Assembly (NCBI RefSeq): GCF_002836735.1
Contig: NZ_PJAS01000059.1
Span: 1 to 64,000 of the forward strand
Direction of reading: 5' to 3'
Origin: Psychrobacter sp. 4Bb
Lineage (GTDB): Bacteria > Pseudomonadota > Gammaproteobacteria > Pseudomonadales > Moraxellaceae
Length of the DNA stretch: 64,000 bases
The notes under the pieces were generated by a model. That model was given only the letters and a program-made list of their open reading frames with translations, had not been told where the DNA came from and made no database searches. Below are positions 23,639 to 32,951 of this stretch, piece by piece. Numbering within the stretch: position 1 is the stretch's first letter; each line of letters opens with the position of its first letter. The translations under genes were made by a program, and so were the position numbers.

Positions 23639-24648
23639 CTGATATTAAAACAGGACTTTGGCAGAGCGTGCATGACGGTAAACATATAAAGGTTCGTGGC
23701 GTGAATCACACAATAACAAGCATGGTTGATTGTAGCGATGAAGGATGCGCTAAGGTTTACGGTCTTTTAATAGAAGACCTACTTAGTGATTACAAGCTGA
23801 TAGAGTCTGATGCTAAACGTGACCGTCTTGCGCAAGTAAAACAATCTTCCGGCATATCCAAAACGCTGGCGCGTCACGGCTCGCTTGATGAGTATGTAGA
23901 TAGCTTGCCTGCGTATGGAAGCCAACCAGTAGTTGACGATACGTTCAACGACGACACGGTAGCGCAGACGTTTGGACCTATTGAATGGGATATGGGTACG
24001 CAGGATAAGATCGCAGAGACATGCGTTTGTTTGACTTGCAAATCAATAATACCTTTAGATAGCGTGGAATTTGACATGATAAATCGAGGTCTAGGTTGTC
24101 CAACTTGCAAAGCAAATGCTAGCAAAATGCGCCTTATAGGTATCGCAGGACCAGCACGTGCAGGCAAGGACACACTCGCCAGCTACATGCTAGACAATCT
24201 AGGCGATAACTGGACGCGCTCATCGTTCGCTGATCCGATTAAAAAGATGCTTGAGGTCATAGGTGTGGACTGTAGTGATGATGCAAAGGCAGTGATTGAC
24301 GAGCGTTTCTGCTACACACCTCGTCACATGATGCAGATATTAGGCACTGAATGGGGCCGTGAGATGATCCACGGTAATATCTGGGTGGAAGCTTTTGCTC
24401 GCTTGAATGCTGGCAAGTACGTAATTGTGCCCGATGTTCGTTTTGAAAATGAAGCGGATCTTGTGCGTGAGCATGGTGTGCTTATTCACTTGACTGGTCG
24501 CGGCGGTATCGAGGGCAATCACGTATCAGAGAACCCTATTGAGTTCAAAGCAGGTGACATTGTGATTGATAACTCGCGCGACTTGGATTGGTTGCATGCT
24601 CAAGTGGATGGTAATGCGGTTTTGGGTGAGTTTGTGAGTGCTGAATAA
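23635..24648 (+). CDS. Deoxynucleoside monophosphate kinase with N-terminal zinc-ribbon extension
   Basis: The C-terminal ~170 residues are a phage dNMP kinase: P-loop GPARAGKDT at 172-180, the SSFADPIKKMLE segment, TPRHMMQILGTEWGREM, and VIVPDVRFENEAD. It would phosphorylate dNMPs for phage DNA synthesis. The N-terminal ~165 residues are an unusual extension, including CLTC (132-135) and CPTC (155-158), a probable zinc ribbon. Ordinary phage dNMP kinases lack this part. It is the last large gene of the early-right chain. Confidence 0.82.
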   Translation: MTDIKTGLWQSVHDGKHIKVRGVNHTITSMVDCSDEGCAKVYGLLIEDLLSDYKLIESDAKRDRLAQVKQSSGISKTLARHGSLDEYVDSLPAYGSQPVVDDTFNDDTVAQTFGPIEWDMGTQDKIAETCVCLTCKSIIPLDSVEFDMINRGLGCPTCKANASKMRLIGIAGPARAGKDTLASYMLDNLGDNWTRSSFADPIKKMLEVIGVDCSDDAKAVIDERFCYTPRHMMQILGTEWGREMIHGNIWVEAFARLNAGKYVIVPDVRFENEADLVREHGVLIHLTGRGGIEGNHVSENPIEFKAGDIVIDNSRDLDWLHAQVDGNAVLGEFVSAE

Positions 24649-24653
24649 ATAAA

Positions 24654-24683
24654 AACCGCCCACGTTGGCAGACGTAAGCGGTT
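24654..24683 (+). terminator. Weak hairpin after the dNMP kinase gene
   Basis: AACCGC/GCGGTT and ACGT/ACGT pair with a small internal loop. Only TTT follows, so termination would be partial at most. The region to 24748 also contains AT-rich sequence that may hold a promoter for the next gene. Confidence 0.35.
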
Positions 24684-24748
24684 TGGCTGGCACGTAACAG
24701 AGCAATGTTATCGCATGTTGATTATATATTATTTTGAGGATGAATCAC

Positions 24749-25189
24749 ATGCAGATGACGAACAAGCAAAGAGTATTAGACGCAGTTATTGATTTACACA
24801 ATCAAGAACAGATAGTCACACGCGAAACGCTATCTGACGTACTGGACTTAAAACAGACCATTATCGATGACAACTTGTCGTCATTGGTTAATGATGATTT
24901 GATTCACCGTGTGCAGCGTGGCGTCTATGTGCCAACGGTTGAGCACAAGCCAGCTCGTATTATCAGTAAGATTGTACTGCCATGCGGCACAGTTAAGATC
25001 GATATTGGTGATGATATGGTTGTGACTCTAACGCCCAAAGAAGCCAGGTTGATTGGTAGTTTGTTCATGGCTGATGCTATGCAGTATAGCAATATAGAAA
25101 TAGGTCATCATGCAGCACTTACGACAGCTAAGATGGACTTGGAGTTAAAGCAGATGCGCAAACAGTTGCGCGAATTGTCCGCAGTTTAG
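24749..25189 (+). CDS. Winged-helix DNA-binding protein, candidate late regulator
   Basis: 146 aa. The N-terminal winged helix (~1-55) reads NKQRVLDAVIDLHNQEQIVT, RETLSDVLDLKQTIIDDNLS, VQRGVYVP. The C-terminal half is a beta element plus a helix that could multimerise. Start 24749 is chosen for GAGGA 8 bases upstream. It is the last early gene before the terminator and the late region, the position of Q in lambdoid phages. A role in switching on late genes, perhaps through the repeated motif at 25341, is inferred. Confidence 0.6.
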   Translation: MQMTNKQRVLDAVIDLHNQEQIVTRETLSDVLDLKQTIIDDNLSSLVNDDLIHRVQRGVYVPTVEHKPARIISKIVLPCGTVKIDIGDDMVVTLTPKEARLIGSLFMADAMQYSNIEIGHHAALTTAKMDLELKQMRKQLRELSAV

Positions 25190-25216
25190 TTATAAAGCCT
25201 GATTTTTGACAACGAT

Positions 25217-25240
25217 ACCTCGCTAAATGCGAGGTTTTTT
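25217..25240 (+). terminator. Terminator of the rightward early operon
   Basis: ACCTCGC (25217-25223) and GCGAGGT (25229-25235) with a 5-base loop and six T's. It separates early from late transcription. The following 170 bases contain no gene but include late motif copy 1. Confidence 0.88.
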
Positions 25241-25340
25241 GCGTCTATGTCTGCAAAAACACGCGCTCATGCTCGTTATTCGCACAATATTCGCTTGTTG
25301 ATGCGCGATTGCGAGCGTGCGTGCGCGCTCACTGCGCAAT

Positions 25341-25358
25341 CACCCCTGTAAGGTTCGC
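25341..25358 (+). promoter_or_regulatory. Late-region motif, copy 1
   Basis: CACCCCTGTAAGGTTCGC, 56 bases before the small terminase gene and 100 bases after a terminator. One of four near-identical copies, each before a late gene block. Confidence 0.65.
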
Positions 25359-25413
25359 CCATATCGCTCAACACCGCTAACATTGTGACATTCAAGCGGT
25401 TTTGGAGTGCTTT

Positions 25414-26121
25414 ATGAGTAAGAAAAACAACAAGCCAGAAGTCGATTGGGAAGAGATTGAACGCCTATATCGTGCAGATTTGCGCACGAATGCACAGCTT
25501 GCGAAAGAATTTGGCGTACATGACAGCACAATTAGACGTCGTGCGAAGAAGCATGCATGGAAGCGTGACTTAAAGAGTCGTATTAAAGAGCGTGCAAATG
25601 CCATCGTACAAGAACGTGCCGTCAGCTCGCTGGCAGGTGATCAAGTTGCTCGTGATGATATGACGATTGAAGAGAACGCACAGCTCACAGCCAACGTGCG
25701 TCTATCTCATCGTCAAGACATTGGTGATGCTCGCAGCATTGCCATGACCTTGCTCGATGACTTAAAAGCGCAGATTGGCATTGAGAACCGCGCACGCTTA
25801 GAAGATTTGTTTATTGCAGCACTACAAGCAGAAGTGGTGGATGCAAGTCAGCTTGAAGCGTATGAGCGTGTCACATCCTTATCTAATCACGTTCGTGTCA
25901 TGAAAGAGCTGGCAGACACCATGACCAAACTTGTCACGCTTGAGCGCCAAGCTTATGGCCTTGATGACGTTGACAGCTCACCAGTCGATGCACTTACTAC
26001 GCTACTGCATAGCATTGCTAACAACAACGGCAATGCCTTTGGTGTGGTTAAAGCTGATCCTGCTTATGAGGGCGAACCTGCCAGCAACTCTATTGGTGTG
26101 AGTGGTGATGACCATGATTAG
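25414..26121 (+). CDS. Terminase small subunit
   Basis: Recognises phage DNA for packaging. The N-terminal helix-turn-helix LRTNAQLAKEFGVHDSTIRR is followed by a basic helix (KKHAWKRDLKSRIKERANAI) and a long helical oligomerisation part, as in many small terminases. ATG 25414 has GGAG 5 bases upstream; TTG 25402 is less likely. First gene of the late region and followed by the large subunit. Confidence 0.82.
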   Translation: MSKKNNKPEVDWEEIERLYRADLRTNAQLAKEFGVHDSTIRRRAKKHAWKRDLKSRIKERANAIVQERAVSSLAGDQVARDDMTIEENAQLTANVRLSHRQDIGDARSIAMTLLDDLKAQIGIENRARLEDLFIAALQAEVVDASQLEAYERVTSLSNHVRVMKELADTMTKLVTLERQAYGLDDVDSSPVDALTTLLHSIANNNGNAFGVVKADPAYEGEPASNSIGVSGDDHD

Positions 26122-26209
26122 GTTACTTAAAGTCGTGGTTGTAGTCATAGACATTGCTTGCGTGCTCTATACCAAGCGCAAGCAGCGCAGGCGCGATGCG
26201 AATGACTGA
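26114..26209 (+). CDS. Single-pass membrane mini-protein (31 aa) between terminase genes
   Basis: Encodes MIRLLKVVVVVIDIACVLYT followed by a basic KRKQRRRDAND tail. It overlaps the end of the small terminase gene and the start of the large one in another frame. It has a membrane helix and positive tail, but no ribosome site is clear; uncertain. Confidence 0.35.
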   Translation: MIRLLKVVVVVIDIACVLYTKRKQRRRDAND

Positions 26210-27818
26210 GATAATCTACAACACTGAATTAAACCCACTTCCTACTGATGCAGCTGAGCTGGCAAGATGCTTAGCTGATCCGTATTGGCGTGTGTTTAGC
26301 GGCTGTCTGTATAAGATTATGATTAAAGGTGATGATGACGAAGACGTAGAAGCTGAGAGCTATGTCGTGCCATTTAAGCCGAATGCTGCACAGAAAAAGT
26401 TTATCGATAGGCTGTGGCACCGCAATATCATCTTAAAAGCACGCCAGCTTGGTTTTACCACGCTCATTGCCATTCTTTGGCTTGACCATGCTTTGTTCAA
26501 CGCTGACCAGCGCTGCGGTATTATCGCGCAGGACAAGAACGCGGCTGAGGTTATCTTCCGCGATAAAGTGAAGTTTGCGTATGACAATCTACCTGACGAG
26601 ATACGTGAGCGCTTCCCATTAAAGCGTGACAGCGCAATTGAGCTGCTATTTGCTCATAATAACTCATCTATCCGTGTCGCAACGTCGATGCGTTCAGGCA
26701 CGATTCACCGTCTGCACATATCAGAGTTTGGCAAGATCTGCGCAAAATTCCCTGATAAAGCCGTCGAAGTAATGACTGGTTCTATCCCTGCTGTTCCTGC
26801 CAGCGGTATCTTGGTCATCGAATCCACTGCTGAAGGTCGTGAAGGCGACTTCTTCCGTCTCACTCAGATGGCACAAAAACACTTCTACTCACGCAAGAAG
26901 CTATCGAGCAAAGACTATCGATTGCACTTCTATGCGTGGTGGCAAGAAGCCAACTACCGTGTCAACTCACGCACCGTCGATATCACTGATAAAGAGCATG
27001 AATACTTTGACATGGTTGAGATGATAGCCAAGCGCGACATGGGTATCGATATGAAACTCGATCCTGATCAACGCGCTTGGTATGTGGCCATCAAGAACAG
27101 TGACTTTGTTGGCGCTGAAGAGCGTATGTGGCAAGAGTATCCATCCTTCCCTGACGAGCCATTCCAAGTCAGCACCGAAGGCCATTACTACGCAAAAGAC
27201 ATGCTACAGCTGCGCAAGCGCGGCGGTGTGTGTCATATCGATGAGCTCGACATTCCAGTTGATACGTTCTGGGATATTGGTAACTCGGACGGCTGTGCTA
27301 TTTGGTTCTTGCAGCACATGAATGGCCAAGACCGCTGGATTCGCTATTACGAAGCACACAATGAAACGCTCAAGCACTACGTCGCACAGCTGAGAAGCTA
27401 CGGCTATGTGTTTGGGCGTCACTTCTTACCGCATGACGCTGACCATAAGCGCCTATCTGATACCAATAAATCAACACGCGAGATGCTAGAAGACCTCATG
27501 CCTGGTGAAGTCTTTGAAGTCGTGCCGCTTATTTCTGAGCTTATGAATGGTATTCAGCAGACTCGCGCTGCAATGAAAGGCTATTACTTTGATGAAGTGA
27601 ACTGTCAGCTCGGTATCAAGCGCATTGAAGGCTATAAGAAAGTGTTTAGCAGTAAGGACAACCGATACACCAATAGACCAAACAAGGCGAATGGCTGTAG
27701 TGAAGGCGCTGATGCACTCAGACAACACGCACAAGCAAAAGAGGCTGGCTTGCTCGATAGGTCAGACAAAACACACACTTATGAAGAACACGACGCTGAC
27801 GACTGGCGCGTAATGTAG
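26202..27818 (+). CDS. Terminase large subunit
   Basis: ATP-driven DNA packaging motor and nuclease, 538 aa. Walker A-like KARQLGFTT lies at 79-87, Walker B-like LHISEF at ~171-176, and the coupling motif VIESTAEG near 206. The nuclease domain begins around TFWDIGNSDGCAIWF with a catalytic Asp. Start 26202 (MTEIIYNTEL) is chosen over the long upstream frame; ATG 26196 is also possible. Portal follows 11 bases later. Confidence 0.93.
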   Translation: MTEIIYNTELNPLPTDAAELARCLADPYWRVFSGCLYKIMIKGDDDEDVEAESYVVPFKPNAAQKKFIDRLWHRNIILKARQLGFTTLIAILWLDHALFNADQRCGIIAQDKNAAEVIFRDKVKFAYDNLPDEIRERFPLKRDSAIELLFAHNNSSIRVATSMRSGTIHRLHISEFGKICAKFPDKAVEVMTGSIPAVPASGILVIESTAEGREGDFFRLTQMAQKHFYSRKKLSSKDYRLHFYAWWQEANYRVNSRTVDITDKEHEYFDMVEMIAKRDMGIDMKLDPDQRAWYVAIKNSDFVGAEERMWQEYPSFPDEPFQVSTEGHYYAKDMLQLRKRGGVCHIDELDIPVDTFWDIGNSDGCAIWFLQHMNGQDRWIRYYEAHNETLKHYVAQLRSYGYVFGRHFLPHDADHKRLSDTNKSTREMLEDLMPGEVFEVVPLISELMNGIQQTRAAMKGYYFDEVNCQLGIKRIEGYKKVFSSKDNRYTNRPNKANGCSEGADALRQHAQAKEAGLLDRSDKTHTYEEHDADDWRVM

Positions 27819-27829
27819 AGGATTAAACG

Positions 27830-30103
27830 ATGATAGATAACGTAGCAGTTGTTAATGAAGGTATCGATGTGCCAGCCGATGATCAAGCACTCAGCTTGAT
27901 TGAGTATCAAGAGATACTGAATGAGATTGAGCAGCAACCGCGCTGGCGTGGCATTGCTGATAGTGAGGCTGATTATGCCGATGGCAATCAATTGGATGGT
28001 GAATTACTCAAGAAGCAGCGTGAGCTTGGTCTACCGCCTGCGGTTGAGAACCTAATTGGTCCAGCACTCAGAGCGATTCAGGGTTATGAGCAGTCAGTGC
28101 GTACAGATTGGCGAGTGACACCTAATGGTGAAGTTGGTGGCCAAGACGTGGCAGATGCACTCAATTATAAAATCAATCAAGCTGAGCGTAATAGTAAAGC
28201 CGATAAAGCATGTAGTGATGCATTCGAGACACAGATTAAGTGTGGCCTTGGTTGGGTTGAAGTATCACGCGAGACAGATCCATTCAAGTACCCTTACCGC
28301 TGCCGCAAGATTCATCGCAATGAAATACATTGGGATATGAACGCAGTCGAGTCAGATTTATCAGATGCCAGGTGGTTACGTCGCGCTAAGTGGTTACGTC
28401 CTGAGCGTATCGCTTTGTCATTCCCTGAGCATAAAGCGCTGATTACGGCATTAGGTCGTCAAGGTGCTGACTGGTACAACATGCCAAACTTTGATGGTGG
28501 TTCGAGTACAGGTCTTGAGAACGCTTGGGGTGAAGGTCGTGCTAATACACTACAAGAGGAACGCTGGTACAACACAACGAGTAAAGAGCTTTGTGTGTTT
28601 GAGCTCTGGTATCGCAGATGGGAGTCAGTGCCGGTCATCAAAACACCAGATGGCCGTGTCGTTGAATATGATGAGGATAACGAGAATCATGTGATGGCTG
28701 TTGCCGCTGGCATGACCAAACCTATCATGGCAACGGTTACTCGCATGCGTCGTTCGTACTGGTTAGGTCCTCACTTGCTTCATGACGCACCAAGTCCTTA
28801 TCAGCACACGCACTTCCCATACGTGCCGTTTTGGGGATTCAGAGAAGACGCGACTGGCATTCCTTATGGCTATGTGCGTGACATGAAGTACCCACAAGAT
28901 AGCTTGAATAGCGCCTTATCCAAGCTACGTTGGGGTATGAGTGTCACACGTACTGAGCGTACCAAAGGCGCAGTAACCATGACTGATGCACAGGTACGCA
29001 GGCAAGCAGCACGTCCTGATTCTGATTTTGTTCTTGATCAAGCTCACATGGCAAAAGCTGGTGCACGTTTTGAGATTATCCGCGATTACCAGTTGACCGA
29101 TCAACACTATCAGATGCTTGGTGAGAACAGAGAGTCGATCAATCGCACGTCTGGTATCACGCCAAGCTTTCAAGGTGGACAAGGTAACGCACAATCAGGT
29201 TATCAAGAGCAGCTGCAGGTCGAGCAGAGCAATCAATCACTTGCCGACATGATGGATAACTTCCGAGATGGACGTAAGAATGTTGGCGAATTACTACTAT
29301 CGATGCTCATCGAAGATATGGGTAACGAGCCACAGACAGTCGTTATCACTGGTGATGCAGTCACAGAAGATAGAACAATTATGATTAATGCGCCTGAGCG
29401 TGACCCTGAAACTGGACAGACCTACTTATCTAACGATGTGCAGAAGACACGCCTCATGGTCGCGCTTGAGGATGTACCGAGTACCAACAGCTATCGTGGT
29501 CAGCAGCTCAATGCGTTTAGTGAAGCAGTCAAGTCCTTGCCAGCCGAGATGCAAGTTGCAGCCATGCCTTATATGATCGCCCTAATGGATATTCCGCATA
29601 AAGAAAACTTCATTGAGGATATTCGCAAGATGCAACAACAACAGACACCAGAAGAGATTGAGCAGGCGAAGCAAGAAGCGATTAAAGACGCACTGGCCAA
29701 AGCTGGTAATGATATTAAGCAACGTGAGCTTGATATCAAAGAGCTTAAAGCTGGTAGTGAGATTAAAAAGATTGACGCTGAGTCTGTGCAAATTGGTGTT
29801 GCGGCTGCTTATAGCGCGATGCAAGGTGGCGCTCAGATTGCACAGATGCCGCAGATTGCGCCTATTGCTGATGAGATCATGAAGAGTGCAGGCTATCAGC
29901 GTCCAAACCCTGTAGGTCAAGACCCTAATTATCCTACTGCCAACATGCCAGCGCAGGCACTGCCTGATGATATGGCTGGCGAGTTATCGGTCGATGTGCA
30001 GAAGAATACTAGCCCTATGTACCCACCAGTACCGCAAGATGGTGGCTCACCGATGCAAGGTATTGAAACGCCTGATATTACTGATAATATGCCAGTAGAG
30101 TGA
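27830..30103 (+). CDS. Portal protein (P22 type)
   Basis: 757 aa dodecameric head vertex through which DNA passes. Features of the P22-like portal family are ENLIGPALRAIQGYEQS, the WDMNAVESDLSDARWLRR block, the helical GITPSFQGGQGNAQSGYQEQ region and a C-terminal coiled part (AKAGNDIKQRELDIKELKAG) that fits the barrel extension. AGAGG precedes the ATG. The next gene is 112 bases away. Confidence 0.92.
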   Translation: MIDNVAVVNEGIDVPADDQALSLIEYQEILNEIEQQPRWRGIADSEADYADGNQLDGELLKKQRELGLPPAVENLIGPALRAIQGYEQSVRTDWRVTPNGEVGGQDVADALNYKINQAERNSKADKACSDAFETQIKCGLGWVEVSRETDPFKYPYRCRKIHRNEIHWDMNAVESDLSDARWLRRAKWLRPERIALSFPEHKALITALGRQGADWYNMPNFDGGSSTGLENAWGEGRANTLQEERWYNTTSKELCVFELWYRRWESVPVIKTPDGRVVEYDEDNENHVMAVAAGMTKPIMATVTRMRRSYWLGPHLLHDAPSPYQHTHFPYVPFWGFREDATGIPYGYVRDMKYPQDSLNSALSKLRWGMSVTRTERTKGAVTMTDAQVRRQAARPDSDFVLDQAHMAKAGARFEIIRDYQLTDQHYQMLGENRESINRTSGITPSFQGGQGNAQSGYQEQLQVEQSNQSLADMMDNFRDGRKNVGELLLSMLIEDMGNEPQTVVITGDAVTEDRTIMINAPERDPETGQTYLSNDVQKTRLMVALEDVPSTNSYRGQQLNAFSEAVKSLPAEMQVAAMPYMIALMDIPHKENFIEDIRKMQQQQTPEEIEQAKQEAIKDALAKAGNDIKQRELDIKELKAGSEIKKIDAESVQIGVAAAYSAMQGGAQIAQMPQIAPIADEIMKSAGYQRPNPVGQDPNYPTANMPAQALPDDMAGELSVDVQKNTSPMYPPVPQDGGSPMQGIETPDITDNMPVE

Positions 30104-30124
30104 TATACTAAATAGGTCGGCTAA

Positions 30125-30147
30125 CGGCTTGAGTAGCTCTCAAGTCG
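30125..30147 (+). other. Hairpin in the structured gap after the portal gene
   Basis: CGGCTTGAG (30125-30133) pairs with CTCAAGTCG (30139-30147), with one G-U pair, around TAGCT. There is no T run. The 112-base gap has further short inverted repeats (for example GCTAG/CTAGC) and no gene. It may be a folded RNA element or processing site. Confidence 0.45.
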
Positions 30148-30215
30148 GACACGCATGTTACGCTAGATATGCTTGCTGACACCCTCTACTAGCGATTACA
30201 GTAGCGAGTAATGTT

Positions 30216-30758
30216 ATGTCAGACAATAAAGATAAGCTGCAAACTCAGACCGTTTCTGTTGATGGTTTTCAAGCCTTTAGTAATCCTCTTGACAACAACG
30301 GTGAGCCAATCAAGCATCGCAAGAAGCAATTGCCTGTTGAATATCGTACAAGATATATTGAGAACGACCTTGGCGATGGCGGCCCAGACTTTATTCAAGT
30401 TACAGCCATTACTATGCAATATGACATTATAGTTAGCGCTCACTTGCCAGTAGAGCACAGCGACTTACTCCATATTGTTGCTAATGCAATGATATATGCC
30501 AGGCTTTCAGATAAAAAATTAGAGACTGGTAATATTGAGCTTGTTGATGTGAATGCTGGCAAGAATAAAGAAGTCAAACTATCCACAGGTCAGACTTGGA
30601 CACACAAACAGAAAGGTTATGATGTAAAGATAACTTATATAAATCGGAGAGGTGGTGGCATTAGAGTTGAGGAAGTAGCAACTGGTCAGCCTGACGGTTT
30701 TGGCATAGAGGTTTTCTTAGAAAGATTTTCCCCTAAGAGCAAGGATAGCGACTCATGA
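30216..30758 (+). CDS. Hypothetical phage protein (180 aa)
   Basis: Starts MSDNKDKLQTQTVSVDGFQA. Mixed alpha/beta, no recognised motif. First of about ten small genes between portal and scaffold, a place where extra genes are often inserted. ATGA overlap with the next gene. Confidence 0.7.
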   Translation: MSDNKDKLQTQTVSVDGFQAFSNPLDNNGEPIKHRKKQLPVEYRTRYIENDLGDGGPDFIQVTAITMQYDIIVSAHLPVEHSDLLHIVANAMIYARLSDKKLETGNIELVDVNAGKNKEVKLSTGQTWTHKQKGYDVKITYINRRGGGIRVEEVATGQPDGFGIEVFLERFSPKSKDSDS

Positions 30759-31210
30759 AAATGCACCCACCAGCTTTAATCAATAAGCAGATTACGGAAG
30801 CTATGCTTCATTGGGTTATGATGCAGCCAAACACAGTCGCTATGAATGTAACCACCAAAGAATTTAATATCACGCCAGCCAAAGGCGCACAAGATTACCC
30901 GATTGAAGGTAACTTACGCGAGCTTATGCTTCGTGAGCTTACGATGATACTGGCCTATAACGGCTTTAGCTCAGAGCTTTTAAGTGACGATAAGCTCAAA
31001 GTATCTAAAGGCCGATGGAGTATGGAGATTGAGAACATACTTCAGCAGATGCCTTTTCCTGACCACCTACCTCATCAAATAGAGAAGGCTTACCAACATC
31101 ATGAGTACGAAAGACGTGACGCTAAGCCTGGTGACTCTAGCTATCCAACTCGTGAGCGATTGGATTTAATCAGGCAGACAGTTATAGATAACATGGAAGA
31201 TGAACTATGA
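30755..31210 (+). CDS. Hypothetical phage protein (151 aa)
   Basis: Helical, with ELMLRELTMILAYNGFSSEL. Coupled to both neighbours through ATGA overlaps. No family recognised. Confidence 0.68.
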   Translation: MKMHPPALINKQITEAMLHWVMMQPNTVAMNVTTKEFNITPAKGAQDYPIEGNLRELMLRELTMILAYNGFSSELLSDDKLKVSKGRWSMEIENILQQMPFPDHLPHQIEKAYQHHEYERRDAKPGDSSYPTRERLDLIRQTVIDNMEDEL

Positions 31211-31470
31211 TACCAATGAATAATAAAGGTGAGGTAGACAAGCATTTGGTTGCACTGCGGATAGACTGCATTGCAAGTAACATCACTCACGCAATCCGCA
31301 AACAGACCGCCATCGATGCGCTGGCAAGACTGAACGCTGGACTTGCCAGCATTCCACCTAAGCGTTTTATGATGGCTGGTCGTCAGTGTGGCTTTACTAG
31401 GTATCATACGCAATGGTTGTGGCGCGTGAATGCTGAGCGTGCTTATCTTGAGAGTGTTATTAATTCATAG
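31207..31470 (+). CDS. Hypothetical phage protein (87 aa)
   Basis: Helical and basic, with KQTAIDALARLNAGLASIPP and RQCGFTRYHTQWLWRVNAER. Possibly nucleic-acid binding from charge, not shown. Overlaps the previous gene by four bases. Confidence 0.66.
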   Translation: MIPMNNKGEVDKHLVALRIDCIASNITHAIRKQTAIDALARLNAGLASIPPKRFMMAGRQCGFTRYHTQWLWRVNAERAYLESVINS

Positions 31471-31478
31471 GTGATGGT

Positions 31479-31796
31479 ATGAGTATCTTGGACGGAGTTG
31501 CAAGCGAGCATTTCAAGACGTTCTTCTACGATATAGACGATTCTATTGGCATGCTTTGGAAGGGTCGTTACGGCATGATAGTGCCAAGACATGAAGCTAT
31601 TAATCACTTTGGCACAGTCGGAATGATGCAGATTTACTTTGCTAAGCTCATGGAAACGGATGAAGTGGCACTAGAAGAGCAAGGCATACATAGGGCTTTG
31701 TTTGAGGTGCTGAAAGACAATAACAGCAATTCAAAATTTCATATAATAAAAGATAGTATCAACGTCAATCAACTTGAAGCTAGTATCAATTCATAG
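31479..31796 (+). CDS. Hypothetical phage protein (105 aa)
   Basis: Starts MSILDGVASEHFKTFFYDID. No recognised motif. ATG follows a GGTGATGG region 8 bases after the previous stop. Confidence 0.66.
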   Translation: MSILDGVASEHFKTFFYDIDDSIGMLWKGRYGMIVPRHEAINHFGTVGMMQIYFAKLMETDEVALEEQGIHRALFEVLKDNNSNSKFHIIKDSINVNQLEASINS

Positions 31797-31804
31797 GTGA
31801 GACT

Positions 31805-31903
31805 GTGACTATAATAGAGCTTAACCTCGATATACTTTATTCGCTGGCTTTGCTGGCCATCCTAACTTGGGGCTTTATTATGGCCGCATTAATCTTAAAA
31901 TAA
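31805..31903 (+). CDS. Single-pass membrane mini-protein (32 aa)
   Basis: GTG at 31805 after GGTGAG. The peptide has a polar start (MTIIELNLDI) and then one membrane helix (LYSLALLAILTWGFIMAALI). Packed between coupled genes, so probably translated. Confidence 0.5.
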   Translation: MTIIELNLDILYSLALLAILTWGFIMAALILK

Positions 31904-31913
31904 GGAATCACCT

Positions 31914-32255
31914 ATGAACATCGACTTACTTATGAATGGTCAAGCCGAAGCGGTCAGCCTTAACGAGAAGGGCATGACTATCACTGAGTATCTGTACAGC
32001 TTCACGAGTAGTGAGGACGCGCCAGCAACTATGATGGTGAATACTGCTAATGGTGAGTTGATACGTGATAGCTTGGAATCTGCGCCAGTCGAACTATCAC
32101 AAAATGATGTGAGCACTGCCGATAAGCCGCAGATGCGCATTACCATCAACGACATGCTGACCGACAATGACGTGCTACTGTTTCGTGCCAAGCCAGCGAC
32201 ACAAGGCGTGGGGATTGGTGAGGCGTTGCAGCAGCTGATAGATGAGGTGGAGTGA
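31914..32255 (+). CDS. Hypothetical phage protein (113 aa)
   Basis: Acidic, ubiquitin-like length, with ADKPQMRITINDMLTDNDVL near the end. AAGGAA is 7 bases upstream. Function unknown. Confidence 0.66.
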   Translation: MNIDLLMNGQAEAVSLNEKGMTITEYLYSFTSSEDAPATMMVNTANGELIRDSLESAPVELSQNDVSTADKPQMRITINDMLTDNDVLLFRAKPATQGVGIGEALQQLIDEVE

Positions 32256-32449
32256 TGGTCACTAAGAAGTTATACATGGGTGAGTTCAATGGCGAGCTAG
32301 AGATAATTATCAGGGGCGGCGACGTTTATCTTACTGACATGGATGATGACGAGTGTGTTCATATCCCAAGGAATAAGCTTCAAGAGGTGCGAGATACTAT
32401 CGACTTAATGCTTAGCGAGTATGATGCTCAACCAAGACATGAAAAGTGA
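32255..32449 (+). CDS. Hypothetical small phage protein (64 aa)
   Basis: Start ATG 32255 overlaps the previous TGA; GAGG lies 7 bases upstream. The sequence (KKLYMGEFNGELEIIIRGGD) is beta-rich then helical. No family recognised. Confidence 0.62.
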   Translation: MVTKKLYMGEFNGELEIIIRGGDVYLTDMDDDECVHIPRNKLQEVRDTIDLMLSEYDAQPRHEK

Positions 32450-32458
32450 GGCCAAACT

Positions 32459-32941
32459 ATGACAGATGATACCGTTACCTATACCGCTGAGCTAAAATTA
32501 CCCACACTCGAAGCCAACCTAACAACGTATGGCGAGATATTAGAATTAAAGCACCCATGGTTCAAGCATGGTTTTGAGGCTGGCAAGGACGGCAATCAAG
32601 TTGAAGTGCCGCGCTTTCAAAGCATGTTAGAAAGCAAAGGGTATAAAGCTGAATTGAAGGACGACGATGAGCTGCTTGTTATTAGTGGTTCTTTTAGCGT
32701 ATTGTTAGTCTTCCATTACCCACCATTCAGTGACTCTACAATCGAGCAAGTAGACTGGATATTTGAAACCTTGGGTCAAGAGGTTCGAGATAGTATGCAA
32801 GCTGAAGTAGATAGAACGATAGCCAGAAGTGAGGATTTTTGGGCTAAGACAAGCCAGCGAAACAACTTGATGCGCAAAGTAGATAGTCGGTACCGCGACG
32901 GTGATTGGTTCGAGTCGTGTAAGCCAGATGATCATGATTGA
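32459..32941 (+). CDS. Hypothetical acidic phage protein (160 aa)
   Basis: Acidic N-terminal half with a GFEAGKDGNQVEVPRF block and a helical C-terminal half. No recognised motif. GTGAGG precedes the ATG. Confidence 0.66.
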   Translation: MTDDTVTYTAELKLPTLEANLTTYGEILELKHPWFKHGFEAGKDGNQVEVPRFQSMLESKGYKAELKDDDELLVISGSFSVLLVFHYPPFSDSTIEQVDWIFETLGQEVRDSMQAEVDRTIARSEDFWAKTSQRNNLMRKVDSRYRDGDWFESCKPDDHD

Positions 32942-32951
32942 GGGTGAGAAT

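Noticed and set aside
30104..30215. Possible tRNA gene in the gap after the portal gene
   Set aside because: No cloverleaf with a T-loop GTTC and acceptor stem could be fitted; kept only as an unexplained structured region.
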